A stretch of DNA of 64,000 bases from Chionis minor (GCA_013398295.1 VZSF01006984.1:25001-89000), one strand, 5' to 3'. Positions 40,474 through 55,549 are shown, counted from the first letter of the stretch. Made by a program: numbers and translations. The notes: generated from the sequence alone by a model not told the origin.

Positions 40474-40637
40474 CATGGGAAGTGGCGGAGTCACCATTCC
40501 TGGAGGTATTTAAAATACATGTAGATGTGCTGCTTAGGGACGTGGTTTAGGGGTGGACTTGGCAGTGCTAGGTTAACAGCTGGACTTGATGATCTTACAG
40601 GTCCTTTCCAACCTAAATTATTCTATGATTCTATGAC
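40474..40637 (+). mobile_element. CR1 LINE 3'-end fragment, different subfamily from the 31-kb copy
   Basis: The core reads GTGGCGGAGTCACCATTCCT, then a GGTATTTAAAA segment, a GGACTTGATGATCTTACAGG segment and the tail CCTTTCCAACCTAAATTATT followed by CTATGATTCTATGA. This is the 3' end of a CR1 subfamily whose 3' UTR differs from the copy at 31 kb (GACTTGATGATCTTA rather than AACTAGATGATGCTTAAGG). It is 5'-truncated with about 160 bp left, non-coding, and antisense to NOVA1. Confidence 0.93.
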
Positions 40638-41398
40638 ATAAAATACTCCTTTTCCACAGGAGAGGGAAAGATGAAACCATTAGGAGACATCAGGCAATTT
40701 AAAAGCAAGTAAATAAAAACCTGTTTTGAAATCTAATAAGTTAGTTAGGCCTAAAAGCTAAACAGCTTGCAATAACTTTATTTTAGTCATTCATTTTTCC
40801 TTCCACCTCCTTTAACCACCTAAAACTTTACTTCTGGCGAATATCCTTGGCAACCACATCACACCAATTTTATCAAGAACATTTTAAATGCAGTTGTAAA
40901 ACTTCAAAACAAGTGACAAGTTTTTCTCCAAGAAGGTTGTTATTTACTTATTAGACAACCTATAAAGCTTTTAAAACAACCGTTAGAATAAATGCTAGAA
41001 GATGCAGCAGGATAAAGGACGCTGCTGCTTTCAATGTTTCCATTTCTATACTTAACAGGCATACATCTATATATGGTTACCGTTAGACTCAACATTGTTT
41101 GCTTAAAGACTCTGATTAAATGTGTAAGAGTTCTACTGTAATCACAGAAACATTCACAAAACGGTAATTTTATGAATCTTAGTTGAAATGTTTTGGAGAA
41201 TGCACTGTACCTTTCAGAAAGGATTGTCTGGCATTTATACGACTCCATATAGTTTTCACTGAGCTTTTACATCAATCTTAAAGAGCATTTGTAAACCTAA
41301 AAAGTACAATGCATTACCAGCTCAGGGTAATCCCAATACATCCACTAATTAAATCTCCTTATATTTTTCCAGTGTACCATGCCAATTTCTTTGACACT

Positions 41399-41620
41399 GA
41401 AAGGGAAAACCTGACAGAGGAGCCAAGGCTAAAACCTTAACTAAATGAAAGGCTGCACTGCAATTTCTCATCAGCTGATTTGCATTAAGCATTTCTTTGA
41501 CAACTCACAGTACAGCAGTCTAACCCTAATGCCCCACACGTTTATTTTTGTGACCCGTGATTAAATGGCCTGCAGTGTGGGATTCTATATAAGACTGCCA
41601 GTCACCACTTCAGCCTTAAA
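41399..41620 (+). promoter_or_regulatory. Candidate intronic enhancer with abutting E-box and POU octamer
   Basis: CAGCTG (41472-41477, E-box) is followed with no gap by ATTTGCAT (41478-41485, POU/octamer) and then TAAG. The surrounding 200 bp are less AT-rich and less repetitive than the flanks, like conserved non-coding sequence. bHLH and POU factors often act together in neural enhancers, and NOVA1 is a neuronal gene, so a regulatory role is plausible. Only the motifs are seen; conservation and activity are not shown. Confidence 0.35.
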
Positions 41621-44600
41621 CTGATCTTGCAAAAGCTCTTGGTAAAACAGGACTGTGCTTCAACACCATTCCAGAGCAATGTAAACATTTTCAATAATGC
41701 ACTTAACATGAAAATCAGATAAAGTCTTCCTTGCATATAACATTTCTTCCCTTCACTTGTATAAAACCTCAGTAAATGGAAGTCACACAATAAAAATGTG
41801 TTTTATTCAAATATATTATTAGTATTTCCCAATGCCTAGAAAAGATGTGAAAAACCTTTGTCATATAAATGACAAAATGTACACAACCTCAAATGTAATA
41901 CATGAGAACATCACATGTACGTGCAAAGCGTCACAGAAATCTCAACAAGACTATTTTCTACTTCGGTCCTTATCTCCCTCCTGTCCTTTTACCTTTGTTT
42001 CTTGAGAGATAATCTTAAATATAGAGCCTTTTCCCATATTCATCACAGACAGAAAGTCGTTTCTCTGCCAAAGCAAAGCTTGATGATGTAATAGATTTGC
42101 CAAACTGAAAGGGGAAACATGGGCTGGCAGCAATTCTAGAACATTGATGTTCTGCATTTGTTTTCATCCGGACTAAATAATTTTGGAACTGTTTGCACAG
42201 AACACTTACACAAATGGGGAGTAAAACTTAACCTTCCCAGATTAAAAATTAAAATAGCAATTAAAATAGCTGAATAAAAGAAAAAAAAAAAATTGAACTG
42301 AATGGAATCTATGAAATAGAAAGGAAATAAGTATCACCCTGTAAGAATGTTCTTGGTATCTCTGTTACAAAACCAGGGTATTCTTAACTTTGATTTTAAA
42401 TTTCAAGATTACTGAGTGGATGCATTTGGCTTAACTAAAGCTCCATTATTCTTTCAGATAGAAATAAACCGTTCCCTTTGAAGTTTCATCTGCAATTACT
42501 CCTCCTGAAATTCTATTAGTGTTTTCTGCAGCTACATAATACTTTACATGAGTCAAGCATCTAATAAAAGCAGAAAGAATATGCACCTACGCACGTGACT
42601 TGCTGAAATCTGCAAAAATACATGTTAGAACTTGGAATCTTCTAATATTTTCTCACCAGGTGTTCACAGGAAGCCTTACTAGCCTTAGCAGAAGAAACTG
42701 ACTGCTGAGCTCATCCTGATAACATGTCTTTTAGGTGTGGCATATGGATAGCCATGCACATATATGTACATATACATACACCACATATACACTGCTTTGT
42801 TTTACTTTTATTGAATATATGACCACTTCACTAGAATTCAGACACTGAGATGAATCAAGTTGACAAATTCTGTAAAAGGTATGAATTGTATGAGTTTTCA
42901 GAGTTACATGAAAACATCAGGTTTACAGTCCATTGGTCACAAGAGTGAATTACATGAATACAGGTTTAACATGGTTATGAGTCTGAAGACTCCTGTGAGA
43001 GAGAAACCTAGGAAATTAAAGAGATTTACATAAAAGGAAAAAAAACCCCAAAACCTCTTAATTATTAAAGGCTTAGAAGGGATGATGAGTCATCTTACAA
43101 AGCAAACAATCCCTTGAATATAAATCGTTTTGTTGGATATCAGCTGAGGATTTGACGATGATTTCACAAAAATTAAATTTCATAAAGAGAGATGAGGAAT
43201 TACTGATGATTATTATACTGTTACGTGTAAGACAGGAAACAAGAATTATAACTACTTTTCTTTTCTTAAGTGTTATTTGTAAAAAAACCTGTAGATTCCA
43301 CTGCAAAAGCTAGTAAATTTTCCCCAAACTAAAGACAAAGGCCAGAGATTTTGTCTTGCTATGATGTTGTGAAGGACTCTTACTTAGGTGAGAAACACTC
43401 AGAGAAAGTGTGTGTGCAAATGAATGACAAAGGGCTGCAATGAAAGTAAGCACAGCCTAATTATGCTTTGGCAAAGCCTGCTTTTGAAAAATAAAAGCTC
43501 TAGAACTAAGAAAAACCTCAAACCATGGACAGAGGCACTACATTTTTATTCAATTTGTTTGGGGAAATGGTTATCTTACTGTATTATTTGTAAATCGATC
43601 TCTAACAAATGAACTACTGTTTAAACAAAATCAAATGCTACCTGATTCCATCATAACATTTACATCTAACTGTAAAGCCAGTTAGAAAGGGATCAAGAAG
43701 AATTTTTACATTTTGTTGCTATTAAATTCTATATCCGAGAAGAACTTCCCCAAAATAGTATTTGGGGAAACACCATACTATTTAATTTTCATTTCTACCT
43801 CCCAAATTGTTTGCTAAATAGGCTAAACTAACTATCATTTTCTCATCTTCAGTTTCCTTCAGCTGGAAAATGAACACATTTCCTGTAGGTGTCTGTCCTA
43901 AAGAACAAAATAATGAAGAAATCCAGTGGGAATAAAAAATACAGAATTTAAAGAACATACAAAATATTTAAGTGTATTCAGTGCTATTTAAGTGTTTCAT
44001 TTATTAATAAAATCAGATGAGTTAGGGTCCCCCAAATTATGTGATGTTCTCTGATAACATAGAGAAATCTGCTTCAATTTGTCTCCTTTTTTTTTCTTCT
44101 TAACAGTGATAACTGGCTTGATGGACAGCAATATGCTTCTGACTCCTATAAACACTTTTTCAAAAGGAAATGGGCTTGCCACTATGGTGCTTATAAATCT
44201 TTTCTAATAATTTAATACAATAATTTGTTTATTCATATATTTGTGCCTGGAATGTTACACAGAGTTACTATTTTTCCCCTATCAGTGAAGAGTAAGCATC
44301 TAAAACTAAACAAACAAGTTAATAAAATCCAATACCTAAGTCTGATGAAAATGTGAAGGTCTCTGAGAAGCAAAAGCTTTCAAAATCATTAAAAAACAAG
44401 TGCACACACACTACCAACACAAGACCAAATCTGCTGGAGGAAAAAAAGAGCTGATCTTATTTTTGTAAGAGGACCACAGAATAGAAAGAAAAAAATTACC
44501 TGTGTTTTTCAAGATATCTGGAATGAATTTTCATATCAACAAAAGCACTTAAGAATATTTTTCATGCAAAGTAATGTTCAGTTGGCAATTACAGCTTTTA

Positions 44601-47148
44601 TGCTATGCTATAGTAATATGAACCTTCGTTAACAGTGCCTCCTACACATACAATTACTCACCCATTTAAACAGTAAAATATACTTTCAGACATTCTAGGA
44701 ACTGATACATTTTATAATTTAGAGTGATAACAGTTCAAATCACCAAGGGAGCTTTTCTCCTCATAAGTATTTCTCAAGTTCCATAGTTTAAAAACCTGTG
44801 AAAATCTTTGGAAAATCCTCCTAGATAAATTAGTTGCCTAAGAAAACAGATTGTCTCATACATTCATTACTATGTATCTGTTTGGAGGAAGCAAAGACCA
44901 AATTTCAGGTAAGCGAGCCACACTCAAGGTTTAGATTAGAGATTTCATGAAAATATTTGTGATTATCTGTGTATTTTTTATATATTTGCAAATAAACATT
45001 GTCAGTGATCATGGAAACACTTTTAAGAGTATGGGTGTTACTGTTGAATGCTTTTTAATTTAAATTATGATCCTGCAAGAAATTACCTTTATCTATAGCG
45101 TTTGAGATAAAATGTAGAGAGAGACACTATAGCAACAGTATCATAAGAATTATTCTACATCTCAGTGCCAGAAATAGTAAATAGTCAAGGACGCATAGAC
45201 CTTATGTTTTCAGACTAGGAAGAATGCCGTCATGTCAAAAACAGGATGAGTTCCCATTTTCATGCAGTCATCATATCACACACGCACAGAAGGGGAACAT
45301 ACAAACATGTGCAAACACAAACACACCTTTTCATATCTTGCTCCTTTTGTTTTCCTCTCTACCAAATACTAGTCCAAATCCACGTTCTGCCCATAGTACA
45401 TTTTAGCTGTTGTGTGTTTAATTAAATCCATTGTTCTCAGATGTGGACTTCTAGTCCAGGGTTTATATGGGAAGGAGGTAAGGAGAATTTGTGACTATTG
45501 CCCAAGCATTCAGTATGCTGCAGTTATTTTTGTTTGTCTTCCTAGCTCCTTCATGACTCTCCTTTTAGAGCGTGTTCTGTGGTTTTTTTCTCTGAACGGC
45601 ATTTATATCCCTGTAAATTTATCTTTCTAAAATGTATGCATTGAGTCCAAGGTAGCTGTTTAAGAAAGACAGGGATGTCCACAAACAATGCATGGCATTG
45701 ACCTTAGGATGGAATCAACTCACAAAGATACAAATCTGTTACCCTTAACTATACAGCAAGCATTGAATATTAGCTTAGATTAGACACTAGGTTCCTCAAA
45801 GACTGCCTATATACACATACATCATGATACTGTTTTCCAGAGACAGCTACAACACAGAAGTTGACTTATTCTTAATACTAAAGCTAAAATAACTACTATT
45901 AATGCTCTGTAGCAACATTAAAAGCTTTCCCTTAGTATAGGAATAAGGCAGCACATAAAATTATTTTGACGCAGTAATAGGCAAACTGAATTGTGAATAA
46001 AAAGAGATATTTCCCTCCAAAAGCAAATGCCAGAATAACCTCCACCCTCCAGCAGATTTATATAAATCCACAAATATTTTGTCATGTAAAAGTCCACAAT
46101 AAAAGTAGAAAATGTCATGTAGGCAGAACTGATTCTAAATAGAACTTTTTCACAGCTTTTTGCACTGGACAAGGGCTGCTATTTCTCTGTTTTATATCCA
46201 TCACACAGCTACATATTCTTTTTCTCCTAAGCACTCAAGAATTCCCGCTTCACTGATATTTGCTGGACCATTTTCATTCTTGTATAAAATCACCTTCAAA
46301 ATAGTCAAGGTAGATATAAGGGCCTTGGCAAGTTTAGTACCATTGAGCTAGATATCTTGCTGAAATTCATTTTTTGCATGATCAGTTATAAAAAGTCCGC
46401 AGAAGACAGGAAAAGAAAAAGAAAATAAAAGAGATAAAAACAGAGACGCTTAGGAACCTTAGCTTTTTCTTTAATTTCTGTACCCTTTCACCACTGGAAA
46501 GAGAAGCAGATGAAGTGAACAAAAGATCTCCTACCAGTACTAGGGCTGGTCCATACAGGAGCCTTTCTTATGGGCCAGTCATTCCACGAGTATTTCAACT
46601 CTTAAAAAGAACAATGCCACAATTTGATGTTAATACAAATGCTACCATATTTCAGTGTTTACATTATTGGATTTGAGGAAATCTGGGCAGCTGGCTCATG
46701 CAACTTCACTGATCAAGAACAGTGCTGAAGAATAGGGGTTTTTCCCCTGCTTTTGAAGAGTGGATCAAGCATTCCTGATAAGAAACTGAACAGTGTCATA
46801 ATTCATCTGGAATGAAGGCAATCAAAATGTTAACAGCCAAAACATCATTATCAGATCCTTAAATCTATGGATATTGCCGCTGAAGTGACTGAAACTTCAT
46901 TGACAATAAGTCTCCAACATAAATCTGACTGCAAGATCAGAACCTGGACTGAATATGCTACTAACCTACTGAACATACTATTGGGTTTCATTCTCCACAT
47001 TTCTGTTCTGTATTAAGCAGATAAATTTATGATGAAAAATAAACTACTGGATTGTTCTAGATAACCTTAAATGTTATACGTTTTCTTGCATTACATCAAA
47101 CTCATAAGACAATATTAGGACTAGCTGAATTTTTGTCATCCTTCCTCT

Positions 47149-47171
47149 CCCCCCCCCTTTTTTTTTTTTTT
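47149..47171 (+). repeat. Poly-C / poly-T run
   Basis: Nine C are followed directly by fourteen T. A length-unstable homopolymer pair whose exact length may be an assembly estimate. Confidence 0.85.
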
Positions 47172-47709
47172 GCAAGATGGTAATCCTGTGACTCTTTTTT
47201 TAAAAAAATACATAAATACTTTTCTGACACGTCCTGGTTTAAGATCTTCCATACATTCTAACCTAGAAATCCTTTAACATCCTTAAATGTGCTTACTGTT
47301 TACCTAGCACACACCTGTTAACCTTCTAGTATATCAAATCAGATAGATCTTAACAAGCTAAAAGGAAGAACGATCATCTCCAAAATTAATCCATACAAGG
47401 TACTGCCTCTGATGGAGACTGTAAGGATATTAAGCAGTTGGTAAAGAAAAATAATAAAAGATGCCACATTAAAACACGATGATCAAATCGAATCACACAC
47501 TGACGTTGCGATTAGGAAACCTTCCCTGGAAGGCACAGTAAACGTTTACCTTTGCTTTGCAAAGAGAATATTACAGCAATGGGAATTAAAGTTATGTGTG
47601 CCCAAATGTACAAGCAACCTATATAAAACAAGAAATAAATAAACCCACTTGAAACAAAACTACTATATAAATGCCTAAAGAATAAATCTCCCCCTAAGTT
47701 AAACCACAA

Positions 47710-48480
47710 GCTCAATATCATGCTCAGAAAACCTCCTCAGAAGTCAGCAGGGAGGAAGAAATCTGCATCTCTGATGACTCCAAGGCAGCAGAGTTTTTCC
47801 ACTCCTACTCCTCCAGAGCCTCTCTGTGGGCTGCAATTTCTAATGAATCTGCACGAGCTGCTGATGCTCAGCTACTCCTCCATGGTCCTTCTGTGCAGTA
47901 ACATAAAATAGACTTCACAGAATTAAGAATCTCACCAGTTCTTCTCCTGAATAGGCAAGGAGAATAATCAAGTTCACCTCTAAAGATCAGACTCTCTACT
48001 GACACGAATACACATAAAATTGTCTCCTTTTTGTTCGCCTGAGAGTTTGTCTTTATAGGATGGCAGCAGAGTTCTAAATCAAGAAGGTAAACTTCGAGAA
48101 CAGTAGCTATTCTGTATGAACACCCCGCATGAATTCTGTACCAGGAATGGCCCAGCTCTCCACAATCTTAAGTCTGTTTCCTTCCCCAGCATTAAATCAG
48201 GGATGCTCACATAGCTTCTCTACTTCAGCAGAATTGCATGTGGGAATGGGTAGAAGGGTGCAGTAGCTATTCTGCTGCTCCCCCCTTCCTCTCCAACTGC
48301 AGAGCTTCTCTCAAGCTGCAGCTGGAGCCCAGTAATTCTGCTGAGGGAAGAGACAAATACCAACACCGTACCCAATCTCCCATACCACTCAGTACAACAC
48401 TTTGCATCACAGCATTCAGAGCCCTAGGGACAGGCAGGCCTACTGCAAGACCACATTGGCCAGCATGAGTTGGATTATTT
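47710..48480. other. GC-richer intronic patch without a recognisable gene
   Basis: About 770 bp with noticeably higher GC than the surroundings, including a 76-codon plus-strand frame at 48238-48468 and a 63-codon one at 47720-47911. Words such as CAGTAGCTATTCTG recur (near 48102 and 48261). No known protein or repeat family is recognised. Possible readings are an old degraded repeat or an unannotated transcript exon. Confidence 0.25.
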
Positions 48481-51400
48481 AAGAGAATTTACACTCCCCA
48501 AACCTTATGAACTCTTTTATCCCCAAAATAATAGCATCAGAGTGGGTGATAGTCCTCTGACACACTTTTTTGATACTATTGTGACAAATTTAGATGGCAT
48601 CATTAACCCAGACAAAGCGTAACTGTTCACTCACATTAGCAAGACTAGTTAACCTAAGGCAGGAATGTATGTTAAGCTGAACACAGAAGTGAAAATATTG
48701 CAAAGTATTTATATGTCTGAGAAGGGGACATCCTAACAGCCCCCCTCCCTTCTTTTTTTTTCTGCAATATCACCTGTCATCAACAAAGATAATGACTTTT
48801 TCTTGCCCTCAAAACTTAATTACTTGTGGAGTCTTTAAGATTTCATAGTTCGCTATTCACTAGCCATGTGCTCACATCCCTTTTTGGCAAAATAGATGTT
48901 ATCTTTGGATCTTGGAGAGAGGACCTACAAAATGCTAATCTGTGAAAAAGGTGCAGTATGACGCCTTGCTAAGGCAGGAATGTTGTTTAAATGCTAACAA
49001 GCTGCATTTTCAAGGATACATTTGACATGCCACTAAACAAAGAAAAGACTAGCTAAACAAAGTACAATTTTCACAATGTGAAAAGTGTTGTATTAAAATA
49101 AGTGGAATGGAAAGATTAAGTTTGAAATTTGTACATCCAACGCACTGGAAGTTGAAACTTTTAATAACTCTTAACTGCTATCACTTAACATCAAAGGAGA
49201 TAAGCGACTTCAGGTATAGGCTGAGACAAATTATGTCTAATATGGCAATCAACTGGAAACAGCAGAAGTTGAGGAAAAGGCAGGAGGAGAACTGGCACCG
49301 TTCAAATAATTTACACAGACAGAATGCCTAGTAGTCAGTAATACATTTTGATCATTTTGACTCAGATATAGTCAAAATAATTAACCCCCAAAATAAATAC
49401 TATTCAACTTTTTCATTTAATGGTTTTTTTAATCAGAGAATTGATTGCACATAAGCGTATCTATGTTTTATGCTGTTTTTGATATAGCTATTTGAAATAT
49501 ATCTGGTATACATTTCTGGAAGCAGGTACATGCAAAGTACATTAAAAAACAGCCTTCTAAAGTGAAACAGATTCAACTACAAACAACTCTAAATTAAGAT
49601 TTGTGCACTACTTGAAGGCAAAAGCCTAGCAAGAAGCATTTATTCTAGTGTAGAAATAAAAAATTGCAGTAAATAGTTTCTAACCATGGACAGAAACAGC
49701 ATAAGCAAAGTGAAAACCTTTCACTGATATCTTGTATTGATTTGGACCATGTTTCACAGCTATACTCAGTAATATTCTTTTCTGAAACTTTGATTTGTAA
49801 CCTACACAGAACAAGCCACTAACTGAACAAAGCTTCAGTAATAACAGCACATCCTCTGTTTTCACAGTTTAGAGGCTGTAAGGAGACTGTTTCCAATGCT
49901 GTTGACGGAGTACATCAGAATTAAGTCAAGTTCTAAAATCTACCTGCTTTCCTCCAAATCTAGTTTTCAGTTTCTCTCTGCAAACCCAATAAAACAGCCT
50001 GAAATAGAAGTGAAATTCCTATTCATTCTGAAATGTATTTTATCAATAAATAAACAAAGAGAACTTTAAAAGGTGTATAATCACTTAATAACAGATTAAT
50101 ACATCCTAGAACGGAAGAAAACAGATGCAGTAAAAATCCCTATCTTTCAACCATTCATGATATTTTGCTTTAAGTCAAGGAAATGGTTTTTGCCCATTTG
50201 AAAAAGAACTTTCAGTCTAATTAGATTTCTTAATTTTCTCACAGACAACCGATCTAAATCCATGGATTGTTTACTCCTGCATGATATAAAATGGTCTTTT
50301 TTTTTTTTATCCTCACTGCTGAGAAAAAACAAGATAAGAATCACAACAAAAACAACATCCAAAAAATCCAAGTAATTTTGTGAAGCTGGAATTGATAAAG
50401 CCTGTTTCCCTATAGATTTGCATCTTTGTGTCTAAGATAAGAAGATGCAGGCTCTGAACAAAGCTTTTCCCAGAGTTGTTGATTTTCTGCGGACAGCAAA
50501 TATAGGTATAAGCTAATACTTTCCTTTATTAGAGGACTTCATAGCATCATTCTCCAATCTACAGATGTCCATCTTTACAAAGCATGTAAGAATTTAGTTA
50601 TCTGACTGATGTTCAACTCTGTCAAATGTGGTTCATGTTAGCAGAGGGTTCAACATTGTTTCACAGAAACATCATGTGAAGTAACACTGACGCTGATCAA
50701 ATAAATAGTCTTGCTCAAAATCCTCTTGAACAGATCTATACAGAAGCAATAGTATATGCATATGCTAACAAAACAAAACAAAATTCAACTATTATGCATG
50801 TATGTATTTAAGATTTTGTATGTTTTTGATAAATTAGGACTAGTATTTTGAGCTTTGCCTTTCAATTAAATGTATAAACCTTTCTTACAGTCACAAATGG
50901 TGCCTTTAGAAATATGTTTATGAAACAAAGGGTCTTTAAAGGGGCTCTTGCAACTATTTCAAATGCCTCCTTAAGGCTACCTTCTGAGTTGAACGTTTTG
51001 ACTAGTAGACTGGTAAACAAATACTAGGCAGGCTAAACTACTGTGTCAAGTGTAGAAAATGCATACTTACTTCTATAAAAAAAATTGAAGTTTTTCTGAC
51101 TACCTCATTCCCATGCATTGAACTTGTACTTCCTCCTCAAAATACCTGGAGGAATCTTTGGAGTGCCATGACACTTACATTCTGATGCCAAGATCACTCC
51201 AAATTATATTCATGACAGTTATATTCTGAGATGAAGAATTGTGAGACCATGATCAGTCCCCTGAATCACTGCATTTTTCACAGCTTTTTGTACCACTCCT
51301 AAGAAAACATACTGCAGACCGTAGGGTTCTAGATACGATTAAACGATTGAAATGATGGAAAAAAAAAAAAGTAGCATGGAATAACCAAGGTGTTTATTAA

Positions 51401-54400
51401 TGTACAAAGGTAACAAGTAACATGGAGTTTGTAAGTCACTACACAATTGGACAAAAAAGAGGAAAAAAAAGCAGCAGCTTAAAAAATGGGAACTATTTTA
51501 ACCTGAATTACTAAATTGTGAGAAATACAAATTAGGTAAAGGAATACATTTTCATCTAAAATTTAAGTTTTTAAATTAAAAATAAGCATAAATATATCAC
51601 ATTATTCTGTTGATTATGGTAAGCCTTGTTGTTTTGTACTTTTTAATTTCTACAGTAGTTTTCACTGCAGCATTTGGTGTGAGGCTGTATTTTGTTTGCC
51701 TGACTAATCATGAATATTACATGGATTGTGCTCAGTCTTAAAACATAAGCCTTTCTATATTTGTAGGTTTCTTGCTAACGTGCTATGGAATTCAAAACCT
51801 GTGGGACTTTGGGACTTTAATTTAAGCCTGTGGCAATGAAGATGCAGCTGTTCATTTATAAGCAATCATCACAGCTACAGAAGTTATAAGATTAAATTTG
51901 AAAAGCCACTTTCCTGAACTTTTAAAATGATTAAATTATAACAGAATCAGTGCTATTTTTTATTAGAAATATTTTTACTCATTAACTTTCTTCCAAGTTT
52001 AAAATCAAACCAAACCAATTTTACATAGCATTCCACCTGAGCTTGCACCAGGTTAGCATTGCAGATTAAATATCAGTATTTGATTATTATTGTAATGTTT
52101 GCTCCTTAAATACATAATTAGAATATATCATCAACCATGACCCAGTCAAGAGTCTTTTGAGGTTCACATTATACATTTTATTCTACGTTGGCTCAGGTGC
52201 AACTCGACATTGCTAGCAGAATTTATTTAAATGAAATTTCTTCTACCAGTGAATCAAACCAGAGTTACAAAGTAGTGTTACTTACTGGTTTTACAGAAAT
52301 GCCTTCCAATAAAGCGATAAACAAAGAACGCAAACGATTTTATCAACATATGAAATCTACAGATCTCATCTCTATTGACATCTACAGATATCAACATATA
52401 AAATGTATTTTTTCACTGATATGATGGGACAGCTGCATACCTGTGCTACAACTTACTTTTTTATATAGGATACTCTATTTTGTAGGACTAGGATAGTATT
52501 CAGGATGTTAAGGACTCATTATGACTGAGTCCACAAACTCCCTGAAATAGTGCCAAAGCTGCATTCCTGCAGTTAAAGTTCAACGTTCTGCTCTGTTAGG
52601 TGAGACCTTAGAAAGCCTGGCAAGCAAGCTCACAGAGCAGTGACAAGATGATCAAATAATACCAATGAAAGTAGAATTTTCAGATGGATGACAGAAGTAG
52701 GATCACATTGCCATGGCTCTCTTTCTTGGTAATAAGTTTCCTTATGTGTGTAGCAGATGTATTGTTTAATTCCTTGCAGCTCCTTAATATTTCAGACTGA
52801 GTACAGCCATACCAAGGAAAAGTTTCTTCTCCAATGGACAGTATAAGGATCAACAAGATATTAGTCCTTTATAAATGCCCAAAAGCAATCAGACAAGAAA
52901 CATTTTCTCTTTCATTCCTCCTCCTTTCCCAGGTGAAATATTTCTCTTCATTAAAAAAATTACCCTTGGAAGGCATTGTTTCCTAAAGCAGGGCAAGACT
53001 CCCAAAAGACATAATCACCCAGGTTTTAGGATCTTCCTACAAAGTAGCAGCTCTAATTTCCTCTCTCCCCAGATCTAGCCAGTGACATGAAATTCTGCAG
53101 CAATAATCCTCGAGGAACTTAGAGTAAAAAGTTTAAAGTTTCCCAAAGCAGACAGAGGCTCCTTTCAAATGCAGTTTCACCTTTTCGTTGCAGACACCCT
53201 GGGGACTTCCTTCGGTAGCGCCAGACAGACATAAAATGCAAATAAATGTGGAAAGACTAGAAAAGAGTGTGGGGCAAGCTGTTGGTTAAGAAAAATGGTA
53301 TCTTAATAGTGGAATACCTGAAACTATATGATTTGGGTTCCTGCGGAGGTCACAAGCTTAGGTAAGTGAGAAATTTTTAAGTAGGGGATATTAAGAATTT
53401 TCACTTGTCTGTTTCTCACGAACCTTTCATTTTTCTACCCTTCAGAACCTCTCCACAGTGGTGGTGAAAATCAGAGAGAAATATGACAGAAAAGTCACCT
53501 AGTTTTTTCTTCTACATTTATTTACAGTGACGAGCAATCACCAGGAGTGATTTCTGGCTATCGGCTAAGTAAAATATGGGCAGCATAAAAACAGATTTAC
53601 AAGTCTGAACATAGAATTAAGGTGCTGGATACCTCTAAGAGCTGTATTTCCTTATTTGTTACATCACCACCTCTGGCACACACACTTCAGAATAAAGTTA
53701 AAGATGATGTACCTTTCCAATAAACCTTTAGCAATACACAGTATTTTGTTGTGTTACTTGCAGGCAGGCATTGCTCACATTATTAAAGGCTGTTTTGTAT
53801 GGCATGTCTCCAAAAGGAAAACTAAGCTTGCATTTTATGCTTCAACTTTGTCCTCTCCTGACTTAATGTGTATGTAGAAGAAAGTGTATATAAACCCTGA
53901 AAAATGTGATTTTAGTTTTATTGAAGTAAAGATGTCAAATTTTAAATGTCACATATCCTGCAGACTGATTTATACAAGTCAGTCTGCTCTAGAATTCTGG
54001 CACAGTGATGTAAATTTTCTTTTCCCTACTCATTTTTATTTTATCATTCTGTCCTGTTAGAATTGCATTTCTTTCCAAGTGACTCTAAATCAAATCTTCT
54101 AAAGGAAGACCCTTTAAGACACTTCTCTGATGCTGTCACTACAAGGCGGGTTTAGCAGTAGCATGTACATGACTACAATGCTGATGCTCATTTGGGAAAT
54201 TGTCAAACCACCTAAGTACTATCAGATTGAAGGACTTGGCAAAAAATTCTAATATGCAGAAATTTCATGTGTTCGTGCAGATTAGAGCTCAATTGTTCCT
54301 GAGTATGAATCTGAGTCTTGCTCAACTATGTAACACATATCTGCCTATAATGCATGTCATGCAAAGCTCCTAGAAAACCTGCATCTCAGATCTCCAAAGT

Positions 54401-55549
54401 GACAACCAATCAGAAAATAACAAAAAAAGATCATCCTTCACTCACTGAGTCTATGAACAAACATGCAAATGAAGGTTGAAGCAATCAAGATCTCTCCACA
54501 CATTACTCAAGAATATCTTCTAAGTCAATTGCTATTCAAATGTTTACAGTATATGTTCCAAGTAATGGTATGGTTGAACAGCCAAGACAAAAAAAGGCAA
54601 CCCTCAAGGAATCCAGCAGGATAAAGCTTTAAAATTTACAGAAGATCACCAGTGAGACCAGTTTTTCATTTGGGAAATGCATTTGTTCTGTACCTTTTTA
54701 ACACAAAACATTCAACTGTATTCTAATCATATTCTGGTAGACCCACAGACATCACTTGCTTAAGACAACAAGGTTTCAGAACTAACTTTTCTGCTTACAG
54801 TATGCAAGATAACACTGACTTTGCTAATCAACACTGCAGTAGCTCATCTACCAGGTCACCTGGAGGGCATGAAAAAAGAGAGTGAACTACAGCTTGCAGC
54901 AAATCCACCACAAAGGATTCAGACAGTTTTTTTAGGTTTTTTCAGCATCAGAAAAAGAACACTATATTCTTTAGATCTTGGAGGTTTAGTAAAATGGATG
55001 TTGAAAAGAAAGTAGGGCAATGAAAAATAAAAGGGATGAATGTAAGGCTTTCCCTTGTCCATGGGGAAGATATTTTTATATAAATATGTATAAATACATA
55101 CACACCTCTCAAAGTATTTTATAAGGTAAAAAAAACAACCCTGCTGTTTAAAATTCATTAAATCTTTAATATGAATGGACTAATAAGAAAAAAAAAATGT
55201 ACAGAGAGATAAAAGAAAATAAGCCCAGCAAAACATATTTGATAATGTTAATATCTTAAGTCTTCGTATCAACCACCAGGCATTTTTGCAACTATCACTA
55301 TAAAGCTCCACTGTCATTGTCTTTGACTATGTATTTAGCATAACAACTAAATGGCAAATATACAAGTAAAACAGCCCAGTAACTGCCACTGCTCCTTTAC
55401 TCTGCCTAAAATAAATAATTGGATAGGACATGATTAAACAGAATTACTTTAACAAGTATAGTTTACATGCATATATTTTTACACATATAAACAAGAGGCA
55501 ATACAATATCACCACTGTCAAATCACCTTCATATGCCAGGATGTGAATT

